Below, piece by piece: positions 46,131 to 53,874 of a stretch of 63,853 nucleotides of DNA (the stretch's first letter is position 1; every line of letters begins with the position of its first letter). A model generated the notes under the pieces. It was given only the letters and a program-made list of their open reading frames with translations, was not told the origin of the DNA and made no database searches. The position numbers and the translations under genes were made by a program. This DNA is from an uncultured Collinsella sp. (lineage in GTDB: Bacteria > Actinomycetota > Coriobacteriia > Coriobacteriales > Coriobacteriaceae), in contig CALLNU010000028.1 in the NCBI GenBank assembly GCA_938005465.1, positions 1-63,853 on the forward strand, read 5' to 3'.

Positions 46131-46169
46131 GGACAGAGCTATGTTCGGCTTTCGCCGTGTGCCTGCGAG

Positions 46170-46313
46170 TTACTCCTCGACGAGCTCAAACTGATCGGGA
46201 CCGACGCCGCACACCGGGCACACGTAATCCTCGGGCAGCTCGGGCGTGTCGACCTCAACCTCGTAACCGCAAACGGTGCACACAAACTTATACGTCTTCT
46301 TTTCCTCAGCCAT
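46170..46313 (-). CDS. Rubredoxin-like protein (47 aa)
   Basis: A 47-residue gene beginning MAEEKKTYKFVCTVCGYEV and ending VCPVCGVGPDQFELVEE. The CTVCGY and CPVCGVGP pairs are the four Fe-binding Cys of a rubredoxin, in the shorter form seen as domains of rubrerythrin or as high-potential carriers. AGGAGA lies six bases before the ATG. The flavin reductase gene lies 88 bases upstream on the same strand, suggesting a flavin-to-rubredoxin electron path used against oxygen or peroxide. A strong minus-strand promoter sits between them. It stops with TAA. Confidence 0.9.
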   Translation of the reverse strand: MAEEKKTYKFVCTVCGYEVEVDTPELPEDYVCPVCGVGPDQFELVEE

Positions 46314-46356
46314 GATGTTCTCCTCTCGAACGTGACTGCTGGTGTACTTACTTATT

Positions 46357-46384
46357 AGTATATATTCTCAATAGTATAATGCAA
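46357..46384 (-). promoter_or_regulatory. Rubredoxin promoter
   Basis: On the minus strand, TTGCAT (46384-46379) and TATACT (46362-46357) are 16 bases apart, about 44 bases before the rubredoxin ATG. The AT-rich segment is partly palindromic, so a PerR-like repressor site is possible. Confidence 0.55.
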
Positions 46385-46401
46385 GTATTTTTAGAACATT
46401 T

Positions 46402-46905
46402 CTAGCCTTGATACGACGAGGCTTTGGGCGGCGTCTTGCCCTTTAGCACCTTGTGATAGTAGTCGTACGTCAGCGGCGTCTCGTCGCTCAGGCGCTCGGC
46501 ATCCTCGACCTCGCCAATAAACAGCAGATGCGTGCCCACATCCACAGTGTCGATCAAACGGCAGCTAAACAGGGCCGCCGCGTGCTCGGGCACATAGGGC
46601 ATGCCCAGTGCCGTCTCGCGGGTCTCGTATTTGGCAAACTTGTCATAATCGCTGCTGGTGCGGAACCCAAAGTTGCCGATGTAGGGCATATCGGCCGTCT
46701 GGTCGATTACAGTCAGTGCAAACGCTTTGGCCGATGCGATGACGCCCGAGGTGACGTTGTCCTTGTTCACAGCAACCGAAATGCGCGGCGGCATGGACGT
46801 CACCTGCACCGCCGTATTGATGACGCAGCCGGCGCGCAGCCCGTCTGCCGCAGCGCTCACCACGTACAGACCACTCGGCATGGTAAAGAACGCAGTTTTG
46901 TCCAT
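46402..46905 (-). CDS. Flavin reductase-like FMN-binding protein
   Basis: A 167-residue protein of the flavin reductase/HpaC split-barrel family. It opens MDKTAFFTMPSGLYVVSA, and INTAVQVTSMPPRISVAVNKD is the FMN-phosphate loop. The C-terminal LTYDYYHKVLKGKTPPKASSY is the tail seen in high-molecular-weight rubredoxins and related flavoproteins. GGGGAG lies eight bases before the ATG at 46905. Just downstream is the rubredoxin gene, so the pair may replace a fused Hrb protein. It stops with TAG. Confidence 0.88.
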   Translation of the reverse strand: MDKTAFFTMPSGLYVVSAAADGLRAGCVINTAVQVTSMPPRISVAVNKDNVTSGVIASAKAFALTVIDQTADMPYIGNFGFRTSSDYDKFAKYETRETALGMPYVPEHAAALFSCRLIDTVDVGTHLLFIGEVEDAERLSDETPLTYDYYHKVLKGKTPPKASSYQG

Positions 46906-46956
46906 AACGATCACTCCCCTAACCCGGGTTGGTACCTTATGGATGTATGTACCCAC

Positions 46957-46990
46957 AAAAAAGGCGGCGCCCATAACGGACGCCGCCCCA
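46957..46990 (-). terminator. Terminator of the TPR-smpB operon
   Basis: GGCGGCG (46963-46969) pairs with CGCCGCC (46981-46987), and the minus strand continues into six Ts. It lies between smpB and the flavin reductase gene, beyond the palindrome at 47036-47102. Confidence 0.82.
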
Positions 46991-47035
46991 TACACATATG
47001 TGCCAAGATTGCAGGTCAGCCAAGTCCCTCCACCA

Positions 47036-47102
47036 AGTTGCGGTGAAATAGTTCCTGCTTGTCGGGTATTTGGCCTCAAACAGGAACTATTCCACCGCAA
47101 CT
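47036..47102. repeat. AGTTGCGGTGAAATA-family palindrome, copy 2
   Basis: AGTTGCGGTGAAATAGTTCC and GGAACTATTCCACCGCAACT pair around a loop ending in TCAAAC. It lies 12 bases after the smpB stop. Confidence 0.85.
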
Positions 47103-47114
47103 TGTACAGAGCGT

Positions 47115-47585
47115 CTAGCGGTTACGCTCCTTGAGGGCGCGGTCAATCTCGCGCTGGACATCGCGCTTGGCCATATCCTCGCGCTTGTCGTAAAGCTTTT
47201 TGCCGCGGCCTAGGCCCAGCAGCAGCTTTACGCGGCCGTCAGTATTAAAGTAGAGTTCCAGCGGCACCAGTGCATAGCCGCGATTACGTAGCTTACCGTC
47301 GAGAAAGTCAATCTCCTTGCGGTGCAACAGCAGACGACGGCGGCGATCAGGGTCGCGATTCCACACGCCACCATGGCTATAAGGGTGAATATGCAGGCCC
47401 ACGAGCCAGCACTCGCCGCCACGAATCAGTGCAAAGGTGTCGGTGATCTGGCACGCGCGCTCGCGAATCGACTTGACCTCGGTACCGCTCAGCTCAATGC
47501 CGCACTCAAAGGTCTCATCGATAAAATACTCGTGGTGTGCCGAGCGATTCTTGGAGATGAGCTTACGCTCGCGCTTACTGGGCAT
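47115..47585 (-). CDS. smpB: SsrA-binding protein
   Basis: A 156-residue tmRNA-binding protein needed for ribosome rescue. The OB-fold opening is HHEYFIDETFECGIELSGTE with VKSIRE, followed by the ANE-equivalent LHIHPYSHG and the C-terminal tail GLGRGKKLYDKREDMAKRD. AAGGAGG lies eight bases before the ATG at 47585. It overlaps the end of the TPR gene by 11 bases. The ssrA RNA gene is not next to it and was not found elsewhere in the window. It stops with TAG. Confidence 0.95.
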   Translation of the reverse strand: MPSKRERKLISKNRSAHHEYFIDETFECGIELSGTEVKSIRERACQITDTFALIRGGECWLVGLHIHPYSHGGVWNRDPDRRRRLLLHRKEIDFLDGKLRNRGYALVPLELYFNTDGRVKLLLGLGRGKKLYDKREDMAKRDVQREIDRALKERNR

Positions 47586-48492
47586 CGCCGGCCTCCTTGG
47601 CTCCATCGGCGTTTGAGCCCGCGGCGTGGCGCTTTGCCTTGCGCTCAGCATTGAGCTCAGCGTCGCTCTCGCGCACCAGTTTGATAATCGCCGCGCAGGC
47701 CTCCTCGCCCACCAAGTCGCGAGCACGCACCGTCAGGCGCGTGGCCTCCTGCTTGTCGCCGTCGCTTGCAGCATCTGTCGCGCACATAATCAGGCAGATG
47801 GCAATCTCGGCCGAAGGCGAGGTCGGCACGCCTTGCAGGGCCAGTTCACCCATCACGTGCTCGTCGCTCTCCTCGGCGGCATCCGGATAGGTGGTATGGA
47901 TCTTGTTGAGCAGGCGCGTCGTGTGTGCATCGTTGGGCGCTAAGCGCAGTGCCAGACGCGCGCAACCCACGGCGGCCGAGACATTCTCGGTCTCGGGCTC
48001 CAAGAAGTACTGGCCCAGGTTGGAATAGGCGCGGGCGGCGCACTTGCCATCGCTTGCACGCTCCAGCACCGAGAACGAGAGCGATGCCCATTCTTGCTTG
48101 TCCTCGAGTGCGCGGAACAGCTCGGCCAAGTCCAAGCGATAGTTGCAGTTCATGGGGTCCCAACGCACGGCCTGCATCAGGGCATTACGAGCGCTCACAT
48201 AATCCTGCTGGCGAATGTAGGCAAACGCCATGTCAGAGTACAGGCGGTCAAACGGCACCTCGACCTGCACGAGCTCGCGCGGATCCTTCTCCACGCGGCG
48301 ATAGGCCAAGCGCTCAAACTTGCTATCGAAGCTAAAGTATTGGCGCTTCTCCTCCGTCTTGCACTCGGCGTCGATATACTCCTCGGCGAGCTCCACCAGG
48401 CGCTCCAGCAGCGGTGTCGCCGTAGCCAGGTCGCCCTGCGCCAGATAGTTCTCGGCATACGTGATGTCTTGCAAGCTGATGGGCAGATCCAT
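47575..48492 (-). CDS. TPR-repeat protein of unknown function
   Basis: A 305-residue soluble helical protein with tetratricopeptide-like repeats, for example AENYLAQGDLATATPLLERLVELAEEY, SDMAFAYIRQQDYVSARNALMQAVRWDP and ARAYSNLGQYFLEPE. Such repeats bind partner proteins. The tail is charged and Ala-rich. GAGGAG lies six bases before the ATG. Its 3' end overlaps smpB by 11 bases, so the two are translated together, which hints at a role near translation, but this is inference only. It stops with TAA. Confidence 0.8.
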   Translation of the reverse strand: MDLPISLQDITYAENYLAQGDLATATPLLERLVELAEEYIDAECKTEEKRQYFSFDSKFERLAYRRVEKDPRELVQVEVPFDRLYSDMAFAYIRQQDYVSARNALMQAVRWDPMNCNYRLDLAELFRALEDKQEWASLSFSVLERASDGKCAARAYSNLGQYFLEPETENVSAAVGCARLALRLAPNDAHTTRLLNKIHTTYPDAAEESDEHVMGELALQGVPTSPSAEIAICLIMCATDAASDGDKQEATRLTVRARDLVGEEACAAIIKLVRESDAELNAERKAKRHAAGSNADGAKEAGDAQ

Positions 48493-48546
48493 GGCTACTC
48501 CTCAATCTGAGCGAAACACGGCAGGCGCCGCATATACGGTCGATAC

Positions 48547-48576
48547 ACAAAACCCGGGTCTCTTACGAGGCCCGGG
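48547..48576 (-). terminator. Terminator of the tRNA transcript
   Basis: CCCGGG-TCTC and GAG-CCCGGG form a strong stem (48553-48576) followed on the minus strand by TTTT, 15 bases after tRNA-Glu. Confidence 0.85.
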
Positions 48577-48590
48577 CATTCATTTGTGGG

Positions 48591-48664
48591 TAGCCCGTAC
48601 CAGATTCGAACTGGTGATCTCCGCCTTGAGAGGGCGGCGTCCTAAACCGCTAGACGAACGGGCC
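48591..48664 (-). tRNA. tRNA-Glu (CTC)
   Basis: The reverse strand folds into a 74-base cloverleaf. The acceptor is GGCCCGT/ACGGGCT with discriminator A; the anticodon loop CTCTCAA between CCGCC and GGCGG gives CTC; the T-loop is GTTCGAATC. No CCA is encoded in the expected form (the sequence continues CCCAC). It follows tRNA-Gln on the same transcript. Confidence 0.95.
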
Positions 48665-48684
48665 ATATGTAGCAAATGCAATGG

Positions 48685-48755
48685 CTGGGATGGAGGGAGT
48701 CGAACCCCCATTGACGGAACCAGAATCCGCTGTCCTGCCATTAGACGACATCCCA
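48685..48755 (-). tRNA. tRNA-Gln (CTG)
   Basis: A 71-base cloverleaf on the reverse strand. The acceptor TGGGATG/CATCCCA with U1-A72 is typical of tRNA-Gln; the anticodon loop TTCTGGT between GCGGA and TCCGT gives CTG; the T-loop is GTTCGACTC. It is first in a two-tRNA transcript with a near-consensus promoter at 48800-48828. Confidence 0.95.
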
Positions 48756-48799
48756 ATGACTGCATCGCTGCGCTCGGCTGTGCCTTTGCGCAAGAAAGA

Positions 48800-48828
48800 A
48801 ATATACGGGAAGTCTCGCCATGACGCAA
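48800..48828 (-). promoter_or_regulatory. tRNA promoter
   Basis: Minus-strand TTGCGT (48828-48823) and TATATT (48805-48800) are 17 bases apart, about 45 bases before tRNA-Gln. Confidence 0.7.
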
Positions 48829-49020
48829 GCCCCAATTTTGACTTTTTTGAAATTCAGTCAAATACGGCCAACACGTGAAGGACCTGTGAAGCACCAGCGA
48901 CACCTACGGCGTCAAAGCCCGTAAAACATCCCACATCTACCGCTGGTAGATTACAACAATGCAGCACTCACGGCTGATGGCACAATCGAACCGTCATCAT
49001 TGCACGGATATCGAGGCGCC

Positions 49021-49431
49021 ATGGACGAAGAGCTTGATTACCTATGGGAGACCCTGGGCCTCGAGATCACTGCTGACCTTTGGCCCGAACGGGACAAAAT
49101 CCATCCCACACTGCGCCCCGCCATCACGGTGATGCAGGCAAAATACCGCCGTGCATCCTTTTTGATCATGCGGATGTCATGGCACGCGGGACTCCCCGAC
49201 CTTAAGCGAATCCAGGCAAGCCTCGTCGAGTTGTCCGGTATGCCGACCGTCATATCCGAGGCGCACCTGGAGCAGCGCCAGCGCGAGCGACTGCAACAGC
49301 AGCGGATTCCCTTTATCTGCCCCGGCGTTCAGGCATATCTGCCCTTTATGGACGAGGAGTACTGGAGCGGCAAGCCCAACAAGCACGTAAAGGTCTACGA
49401 TCCGCACGAATGGGCGCGGCTTGAGGATTAG
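49021..49431 (+). CDS. Small protein of unknown function
   Basis: A 136-residue soluble protein, with MDEELDYLWETLGLEITADL at the start and QRIPFICPGVQAYLPFMDEE near the end. The latter phrase recalls the C-terminal part of the winged-helix-like Coriobacteria proteins that carry PGKQLYLPF, but those run on further, so this could be a shortened relative. This is memory only. GAGG lies four bases before the ATG, which is tight. It stops with TAG and is followed by the 62-bp hairpin array. Function unknown. Confidence 0.6.
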   Translation: MDEELDYLWETLGLEITADLWPERDKIHPTLRPAITVMQAKYRRASFLIMRMSWHAGLPDLKRIQASLVELSGMPTVISEAHLEQRQRERLQQQRIPFICPGVQAYLPFMDEEYWSGKPNKHVKVYDPHEWARLED

Positions 49432-49474
49432 CGCATATGCCCGCCAGCCGGGATAGTGCGCATGCCCGCCAACC

Positions 49475-49644
49475 GGAAAGCTCATCCCGGAATTTACGTC
49501 CAGAACGGGACGCGCTTTCCCCTAGAGGCCCCAAACGGAAACCGTATCCCAGATTTCGCGCTCAAACTGGGATACGATTTCCGCTAGCCCCTTCAACCGG
49601 AAACTGCGTCCCGGAATCCGAGCTCAAAACGGGACGCACTTTCC
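49475..49644. repeat. Three tandem hairpins, exact period 62
   Basis: Hairpins at 49475-49520, 49537-49582 and 49599-49644 are each 46 bases with arms like GGAAACTGCGTCCCG and CGGGACGCACTTTCC and a loop rich in CTCAAA. The starts are exactly 62 bases apart. The third ends seven bases before the stop of the ArsC/Spx-like gene. Confidence 0.85.
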
Positions 49645-49651
49645 GCAACCA

Positions 49652-50011
49652 CTACAGCAGCACCTCGGTCCAGGTCGCTTCCTTAAACCCAGGAATCGCA
49701 AAGTCGTCGCCCACCAGCAGCGGACGCTTGACCAGCATGCCGTCGGTCGCCAGCAGCTCGTAGCATTCCCGATCCGTCATGCCCGCATCCAGACGCGCCT
49801 TCAGGCCCAGCTCTCGATATTTCATGCCCGACGAATTAAAGAAGCGCCGCACCGGCAGCCCCGAACGAGCAATCCAGGTCGCAAGCTCATCAGCCGTGGG
49901 ATTGTCCAAAACGATATCGCGATCGATATACTCTACCCCATGTTCGTCCAGCCATGCCTTGGCCTTCTTACAGGTCGAGCACTTGGGATATTCAACAAAC
50001 AATACCGCCAT
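49652..50011 (-). CDS. ArsC/Spx-family thioredoxin-fold protein
   Basis: A 119-residue protein of the ArsC/Spx/YffB superfamily. The redox motif is YPKCSTCKKAKAWLDEHG, a CxxC near residue 10, followed by IVLDNPTADELATWIARSGLP and LLATDGMLVKRPLLVGDD, the usual substrate-binding turn. In Gram-positive bacteria relatives act as arsenate reductases or as RNA polymerase-binding stress regulators; the sequence alone does not decide. AAAGGAAA lies seven bases before the ATG. It is a single gene next to a VanZ-like gene. It stops with TAG. Confidence 0.85.
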   Translation of the reverse strand: MAVLFVEYPKCSTCKKAKAWLDEHGVEYIDRDIVLDNPTADELATWIARSGLPVRRFFNSSGMKYRELGLKARLDAGMTDRECYELLATDGMLVKRPLLVGDDFAIPGFKEATWTEVLL

Positions 50012-50133
50012 GGGATTTCCTTTCTTAGAGAAAACAGGTGTCTGGAAAACTGCACATCGACGACCACTCGCGATTGCAGCCGTTATTGTAGTCAATGTCG
50101 AAGCATAGGCAGTCGCGATGTCTCGTCTTAAGG

Positions 50134-50715
50134 CTAGCGCCTCGCATGGGCGCCGATCGGCCGAGTCGCATGGCGCACCAACGCCGCTGCCAGCAATACC
50201 AACAGCATGGCGGTGACATAGCCCGCAGCATCGAATCCTAAATCGATAACGTCGAAATGCCTGCCGGGAACAAAGATCTTATGTACCTGATCGCCAACGG
50301 AGCAGGCGGCGCAAAAGAGCAATACGGGCACGCAACGGGAGTATACGCTCCACGGACGCCTGGAAAAGCAAACCACGACCACCGAGGCGAACAATCCGAC
50401 GAAGAAAAACTCTACGGTATGGGCAACGCGACGGACGTTCGTGCCCACCCACATGCGAATGGAAGCAAGTCGGCCAGACCGGATATTCGAGGCAGCCGAA
50501 TCGGTGCCCCCGGTCATTCCGTTCTCCGTCTGGGCTTCACCCGTGGCATCGGCAGCCTGAACGCCCGTAGCCTGACCCTCCACCACACGCGCGGTGGACT
50601 CGCTCAGCAACGACGTCTCCACCGCATTTTGCTCCGTCAGCACCCAGATGCCCACCAGCGTTGCAGCGAACAGAACGATCGCGGTCCATCCGATTATTTG
50701 TTTTACGCGCGCCAA
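50134..50715 (-). CDS. VanZ-like membrane protein
   Basis: A 193-residue membrane protein. A first helix (IIGWTAIVLFAATLVGIWVL) is followed by a Gly/Ser/Thr-rich outer loop, then RRVAHTVEFFFVGLF, a Cys-rich helix and DVIDLGFDAAGYVTAMLLVL. The HxxEF and D-x-x-D-x-x-x-x-x-G pattern fits VanZ/teicoplanin-resistance-type proteins, whose function is uncertain. The start is TTG at 50715 with AGGAGG seven bases upstream. It is a single gene. It stops with TAG. Resistance to glycopeptides should not be inferred. Confidence 0.75.
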   Translation of the reverse strand: MARVKQIIGWTAIVLFAATLVGIWVLTEQNAVETSLLSESTARVVEGQATGVQAADATGEAQTENGMTGGTDSAASNIRSGRLASIRMWVGTNVRRVAHTVEFFFVGLFASVVVVCFSRRPWSVYSRCVPVLLFCAACSVGDQVHKIFVPGRHFDVIDLGFDAAGYVTAMLLVLLAAALVRHATRPIGAHARR

Positions 50716-50820
50716 GGGCCAACCTCCTTTTTTTGAATATCAGCGAGTGTAGCCCCAAATGACATCGTCACCGTATCAAAAGTTGAATCGCAACAGGAAG
50801 CGACAAAGCGACGCAAACCC

Positions 50821-51426
50821 CTACCCCGCCTCGCGCATCCAGCGATCGAACGTCCCCACGCACACGCCCAGGCACTTTGCTGCCTGGCTGCGGGTAATAT
50901 CGCCCGCCTCATAGCTATCGCGCACCAGCTCAAACTGAGGAGGGCACGGCTTGCGAGGTCGACCGAAACGGACCCCTCGCGCCCGCGCCGCTGCAATTCC
51001 CTCCGCCTGGCGCCGATGGATATTCTCGCGCTCCACCTGCGCCACGTAGCTCAGCAGTTGCAGCACAATATCGGCAATCAGGGTGTTGGTCACATCCGGC
51101 GCGCCGCTGGCCCTGACGCGCGTGTCAAGCAATGGCATGTCCAACACCACAATGGCAACCCCGAGCTCCTTGGTAATGCGTCGCCATTCCTCAAGAATCT
51201 CGGAGTAATTACGACCAAGTCGGTCGATAGAAAGCACCACCAGTACGTCCCCGTCTCCCAGGACGTGCAGCAGCTCGCGATAACGCGGTCGATCGAAGTC
51301 CTTGCCGCTCGCATGGTCGGCATAAATATTCGCCGAGCCCACGCCATAGGCGCCCAGCGCATCCAGCTGCCGATTAAGGTTCTGATCGCGCGAACTCACC
51401 CGCGCATAACCGTACACCGTCGCCAT
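50821..51426 (-). CDS. Serine recombinase (resolvase/invertase family)
   Basis: A 201-residue small serine recombinase. It has the catalytic Ser in YGYARVSSRDQN, the Arg pair in LVVLSIDRLGRNYSEI, an E-helix after QVERENIHRRQAEGIAAAR and a C-terminal helix-turn-helix ITRSQAAKCLGVCVGTFDRW. It would cut and rejoin DNA at short inverted-repeat sites. The ATG at 51426 has GGGGATGAG upstream, a weak site. It stands alone, without a transposase, so it may be a relic or serve a nearby invertible segment; none was recognised. It stops with TAG. Confidence 0.88.
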   Translation of the reverse strand: MATVYGYARVSSRDQNLNRQLDALGAYGVGSANIYADHASGKDFDRPRYRELLHVLGDGDVLVVLSIDRLGRNYSEILEEWRRITKELGVAIVVLDMPLLDTRVRASGAPDVTNTLIADIVLQLLSYVAQVERENIHRRQAEGIAAARARGVRFGRPRKPCPPQFELVRDSYEAGDITRSQAAKCLGVCVGTFDRWMREAG

Positions 51427-51445
51427 CTCATCCCCGCTTTCTTGT

Positions 51446-51485
51446 AAACCTGCCAAAAAGGGACAGGTTTATTTTGGTAGGTTTT
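51446..51485. repeat. AACCTGCCAAAA-family palindrome, copy 1
   Basis: AAACCTGCCAAAA and TTTTGGTAGGTTT pair across GGGACAGGTTTA. A sister copy is at 63660-63692. It lies 20 bases before the recombinase ATG. Confidence 0.7.
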
Positions 51486-51548
51486 ACCTCTCAAATAGCA
51501 GGTAAGCGGGCGGCCGAGCAGACGGCAAGGTAGCCACGATTCAAATGC

Positions 51549-51576
51549 GGAGGGCGGTCCCGAAAGGCCGCCCTCC
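51549..51576 (-). terminator. Hairpin after rnr
   Basis: GAGGGCGGTCC and GGCCGCCCTC pair with a four-base loop, about 28 bases after the rnr stop. There is no T-run, so this may act as a Rho-dependent or protective stem. Confidence 0.5.
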
Positions 51577-51603
51577 GCTCCCCCACCATCAGTCGGGATT
51601 TGG

Positions 51604-53739
51604 CTAATGGATAAGCTTGAAGTCCAAGTGCCCACGCGTGGTATTGACGCGCGAGACCTCGATGATCACGCGCTGCCCCAGCTCGTAACGGGTGCCCGTG
51701 TCGGCACCCGTGAGCGTTAGCGCGTCCTCGTCGAACTCGAACCACTCGTTGCCCAGACTCTTGATCGAAACCAAGCCTTCGACCTGCGTTAGGTCCAAGC
51801 GCACAAAGAGGCCCATGCTGCTAACCCACGAGACGGTTCCGGCATAGCGCTCGCCCAGACGGTCCTCATAGTACTGGGCAATCTTGATCTTTTGCGTCGC
51901 ATGGCTGGCGGCATCTGCCGCGCGCTCGGCATCGCTGCATGCGCGGCAGATCTGCGGCAGAATGCGCGGCAGTGACTCGCGCCCCTTGCCGATCAGGCGC
52001 GGCGTACGGACCAGGGCGTCCTTGCCGCCCAGCTGCTCATAGGCCAACTGCAGCTTGAGTACGCGGTGCACCACCAGATCGGGGTAGCGACGGATGGGAC
52101 TCGTAAAGTGACAGTAGCACGGCGCGGCGAGCGCAAAGTGGCCCTCGTTGCGCGGCCTGTACAGCGCGCGCTGCATACTGCGCAGAAGCAGCGTGTTGAC
52201 GAGCGGCGCGTTGGCCGTACCGGCGGCAGCATCGACTGCAGCCTGCAGCTCATCGGGACTCCCCAGGGCAATACCGGCAGCACGGCGATCGTCGATGATA
52301 CCTAGCTGCGCCAGCGCAACGGCGGCACCGTGCAGGCTATCGGGGCTCGGATCCTCATGCACGCGATAGCAGGCCTCGATATCGCGGTCCGCCAGCCACT
52401 CAGCAACGCACTCGTTGGCGAGCAGCATGGCTTCCTCGATAAGCGACGTGGCACACGAACGCTCACGCGTCACAATCTGCACGGGCACTCCGTCCTCATC
52501 CAATAGAGCGCGAATCTCGGCCGTGTCAAAATCGACTGAGCCGCGGGCGCGACGAATACGACGGCGAAGTTCGGCGAGTTCGTTGGCGGCGACAAGGAAA
52601 TCGCCGAGGTCGATGTTGTAGCCGCGGGCGGTCTCCTCGCACGCAAGACCGCGCTCAAGCGCTTCCTCGCGCGAGGTCTCGGCAGCCGCAACATCCTCGG
52701 CGGCGCCTTCCAGCACCGAATACTCAACCACGCCGGCACGCACCAGCAGCGCCTCGGCGCCGTCATAGTCCATACGCACACGCGAGCGAATCACGCTGGG
52801 GTACGGATCGTAATGCCGCATGCGACCCTGCGCATCGAGCTCGATATCGACGGTAAACGCAAGACGGTCCTCGTCAGGGCGAAGCGAGCACAGGTCACAG
52901 GACAGGCGTTCGGGCAGCATGGGAAGCACGCGATCGGCCAGATACACCGATGTCGTACGATGGCGAGCCTCAAGATCGATATGCCCGTCCCAAGCCACAT
53001 AGTGTGAAACGTCGGCGATATGCACACCCAGCTTGTAGCCGCCCTCGGGTGTGCGCTCCAGCGAAATGGCATCGTCAAAGTCGCGCGCGTCGACTGGGTC
53101 GATCGTGATGACAAAGCGGTCGCGCAGATCGCGGCGGAGCGGGTCCTTAAGCGCCGCGGACACATCGAGCGAAAGTCCCTCGGCCTCGTCCAGCGCGGCC
53201 TCGGGATAGCTATCGGTATAGCCGTAACGCGCCATCACATATTGAACGCCCAAATCGGGCGCGTCATCTCCGCCAATGCGGCGCTCGATCGTCACAGTGC
53301 CCGATTCCAGGCGCGTCGGGTAGGTCAAAATGCGCGCGACAACGGCATCACCCGGGTGGACGCCCAGACGATCCGCCGAGGTATCCTCGGGCAGAATGAA
53401 GAAGTCGGCCTTCAGACGCGAATCGAGCGGCTCGATCACACCAAGCGGACCGGCGGTCTGGTACGTGCCCACCACGCTTATGGCTGCGCGCTCAACCACG
53501 CCCTCGATCACGGCGCGCCGCTCACCGTGCGGGCTGTTCTTAATGCTCACGGCAACGGTATCGCCATCCATGATCTCGCGCTTGCCGCGACCCATGACCT
53601 TGTAGTCGCCGTTTTCGGTTACAACGTAGGCGCTATGCTCATGGAGCTGCACGCGCCCGGTCAGGCTCGGACGGCGTTCGCTGCGCACCGGCCCGCGCTG
53701 ATTGCGAGCTCCACGCTTATGCTTGTTATTGCGCCCCAT
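51604..53739 (-). CDS. rnr: Ribonuclease R
   Basis: A 711-residue 3'-5' exoribonuclease of the RNB family. An N-terminal cold-shock-like region is followed by the catalytic RNB domain, whose metal site is visible in DPVDARDFDDAISLE, then CHFTSPIRRYPDL, and a C-terminal S1 domain (YAGTVSWVSSMGLFVRLDL). Length and domain order fit RNase R. GGAGG lies six bases before the ATG at 53739. It is a single gene downstream of the ftsEX terminator. In this class of bacteria it works with SmpB/tmRNA, though they are not adjacent here. It stops with TAG. Confidence 0.95.
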   Translation of the reverse strand: MGRNNKHKRGARNQRGPVRSERRPSLTGRVQLHEHSAYVVTENGDYKVMGRGKREIMDGDTVAVSIKNSPHGERRAVIEGVVERAAISVVGTYQTAGPLGVIEPLDSRLKADFFILPEDTSADRLGVHPGDAVVARILTYPTRLESGTVTIERRIGGDDAPDLGVQYVMARYGYTDSYPEAALDEAEGLSLDVSAALKDPLRRDLRDRFVITIDPVDARDFDDAISLERTPEGGYKLGVHIADVSHYVAWDGHIDLEARHRTTSVYLADRVLPMLPERLSCDLCSLRPDEDRLAFTVDIELDAQGRMRHYDPYPSVIRSRVRMDYDGAEALLVRAGVVEYSVLEGAAEDVAAAETSREEALERGLACEETARGYNIDLGDFLVAANELAELRRRIRRARGSVDFDTAEIRALLDEDGVPVQIVTRERSCATSLIEEAMLLANECVAEWLADRDIEACYRVHEDPSPDSLHGAAVALAQLGIIDDRRAAGIALGSPDELQAAVDAAAGTANAPLVNTLLLRSMQRALYRPRNEGHFALAAPCYCHFTSPIRRYPDLVVHRVLKLQLAYEQLGGKDALVRTPRLIGKGRESLPRILPQICRACSDAERAADAASHATQKIKIAQYYEDRLGERYAGTVSWVSSMGLFVRLDLTQVEGLVSIKSLGNEWFEFDEDALTLTGADTGTRYELGQRVIIEVSRVNTTRGHLDFKLIH

Positions 53740-53815
53740 GGCGCCTCCTAACTATCGATTGCGAACTCCAAAGAGTCTACCCAAATGATTCGCTTTCCTG
53801 CCGTCCCCTAGGGAT

Positions 53816-53850
53816 CAAAAAACGGGCCGCCCCATAAGAGACGACCCGTT
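53816..53850 (-). terminator. Terminator of ftsEX
   Basis: AACGGG..CG (53821 on) pairs with CG..CCCGTT (ending 53850), and the minus strand continues into TTTTTT. Confidence 0.85.
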
Positions 53851-53874
53851 GGAAGGGATGAATTCCAAGCATGC

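Noticed and set aside
46906..47114. tmRNA gene next to smpB
   Set aside because: The spacer is too short for the roughly 350-base RNA and contains only a terminator and a palindrome.
50134..50715. Glycopeptide resistance gene
   Set aside because: VanZ-like proteins are widespread with other roles, and no vanHAX-type genes are nearby.
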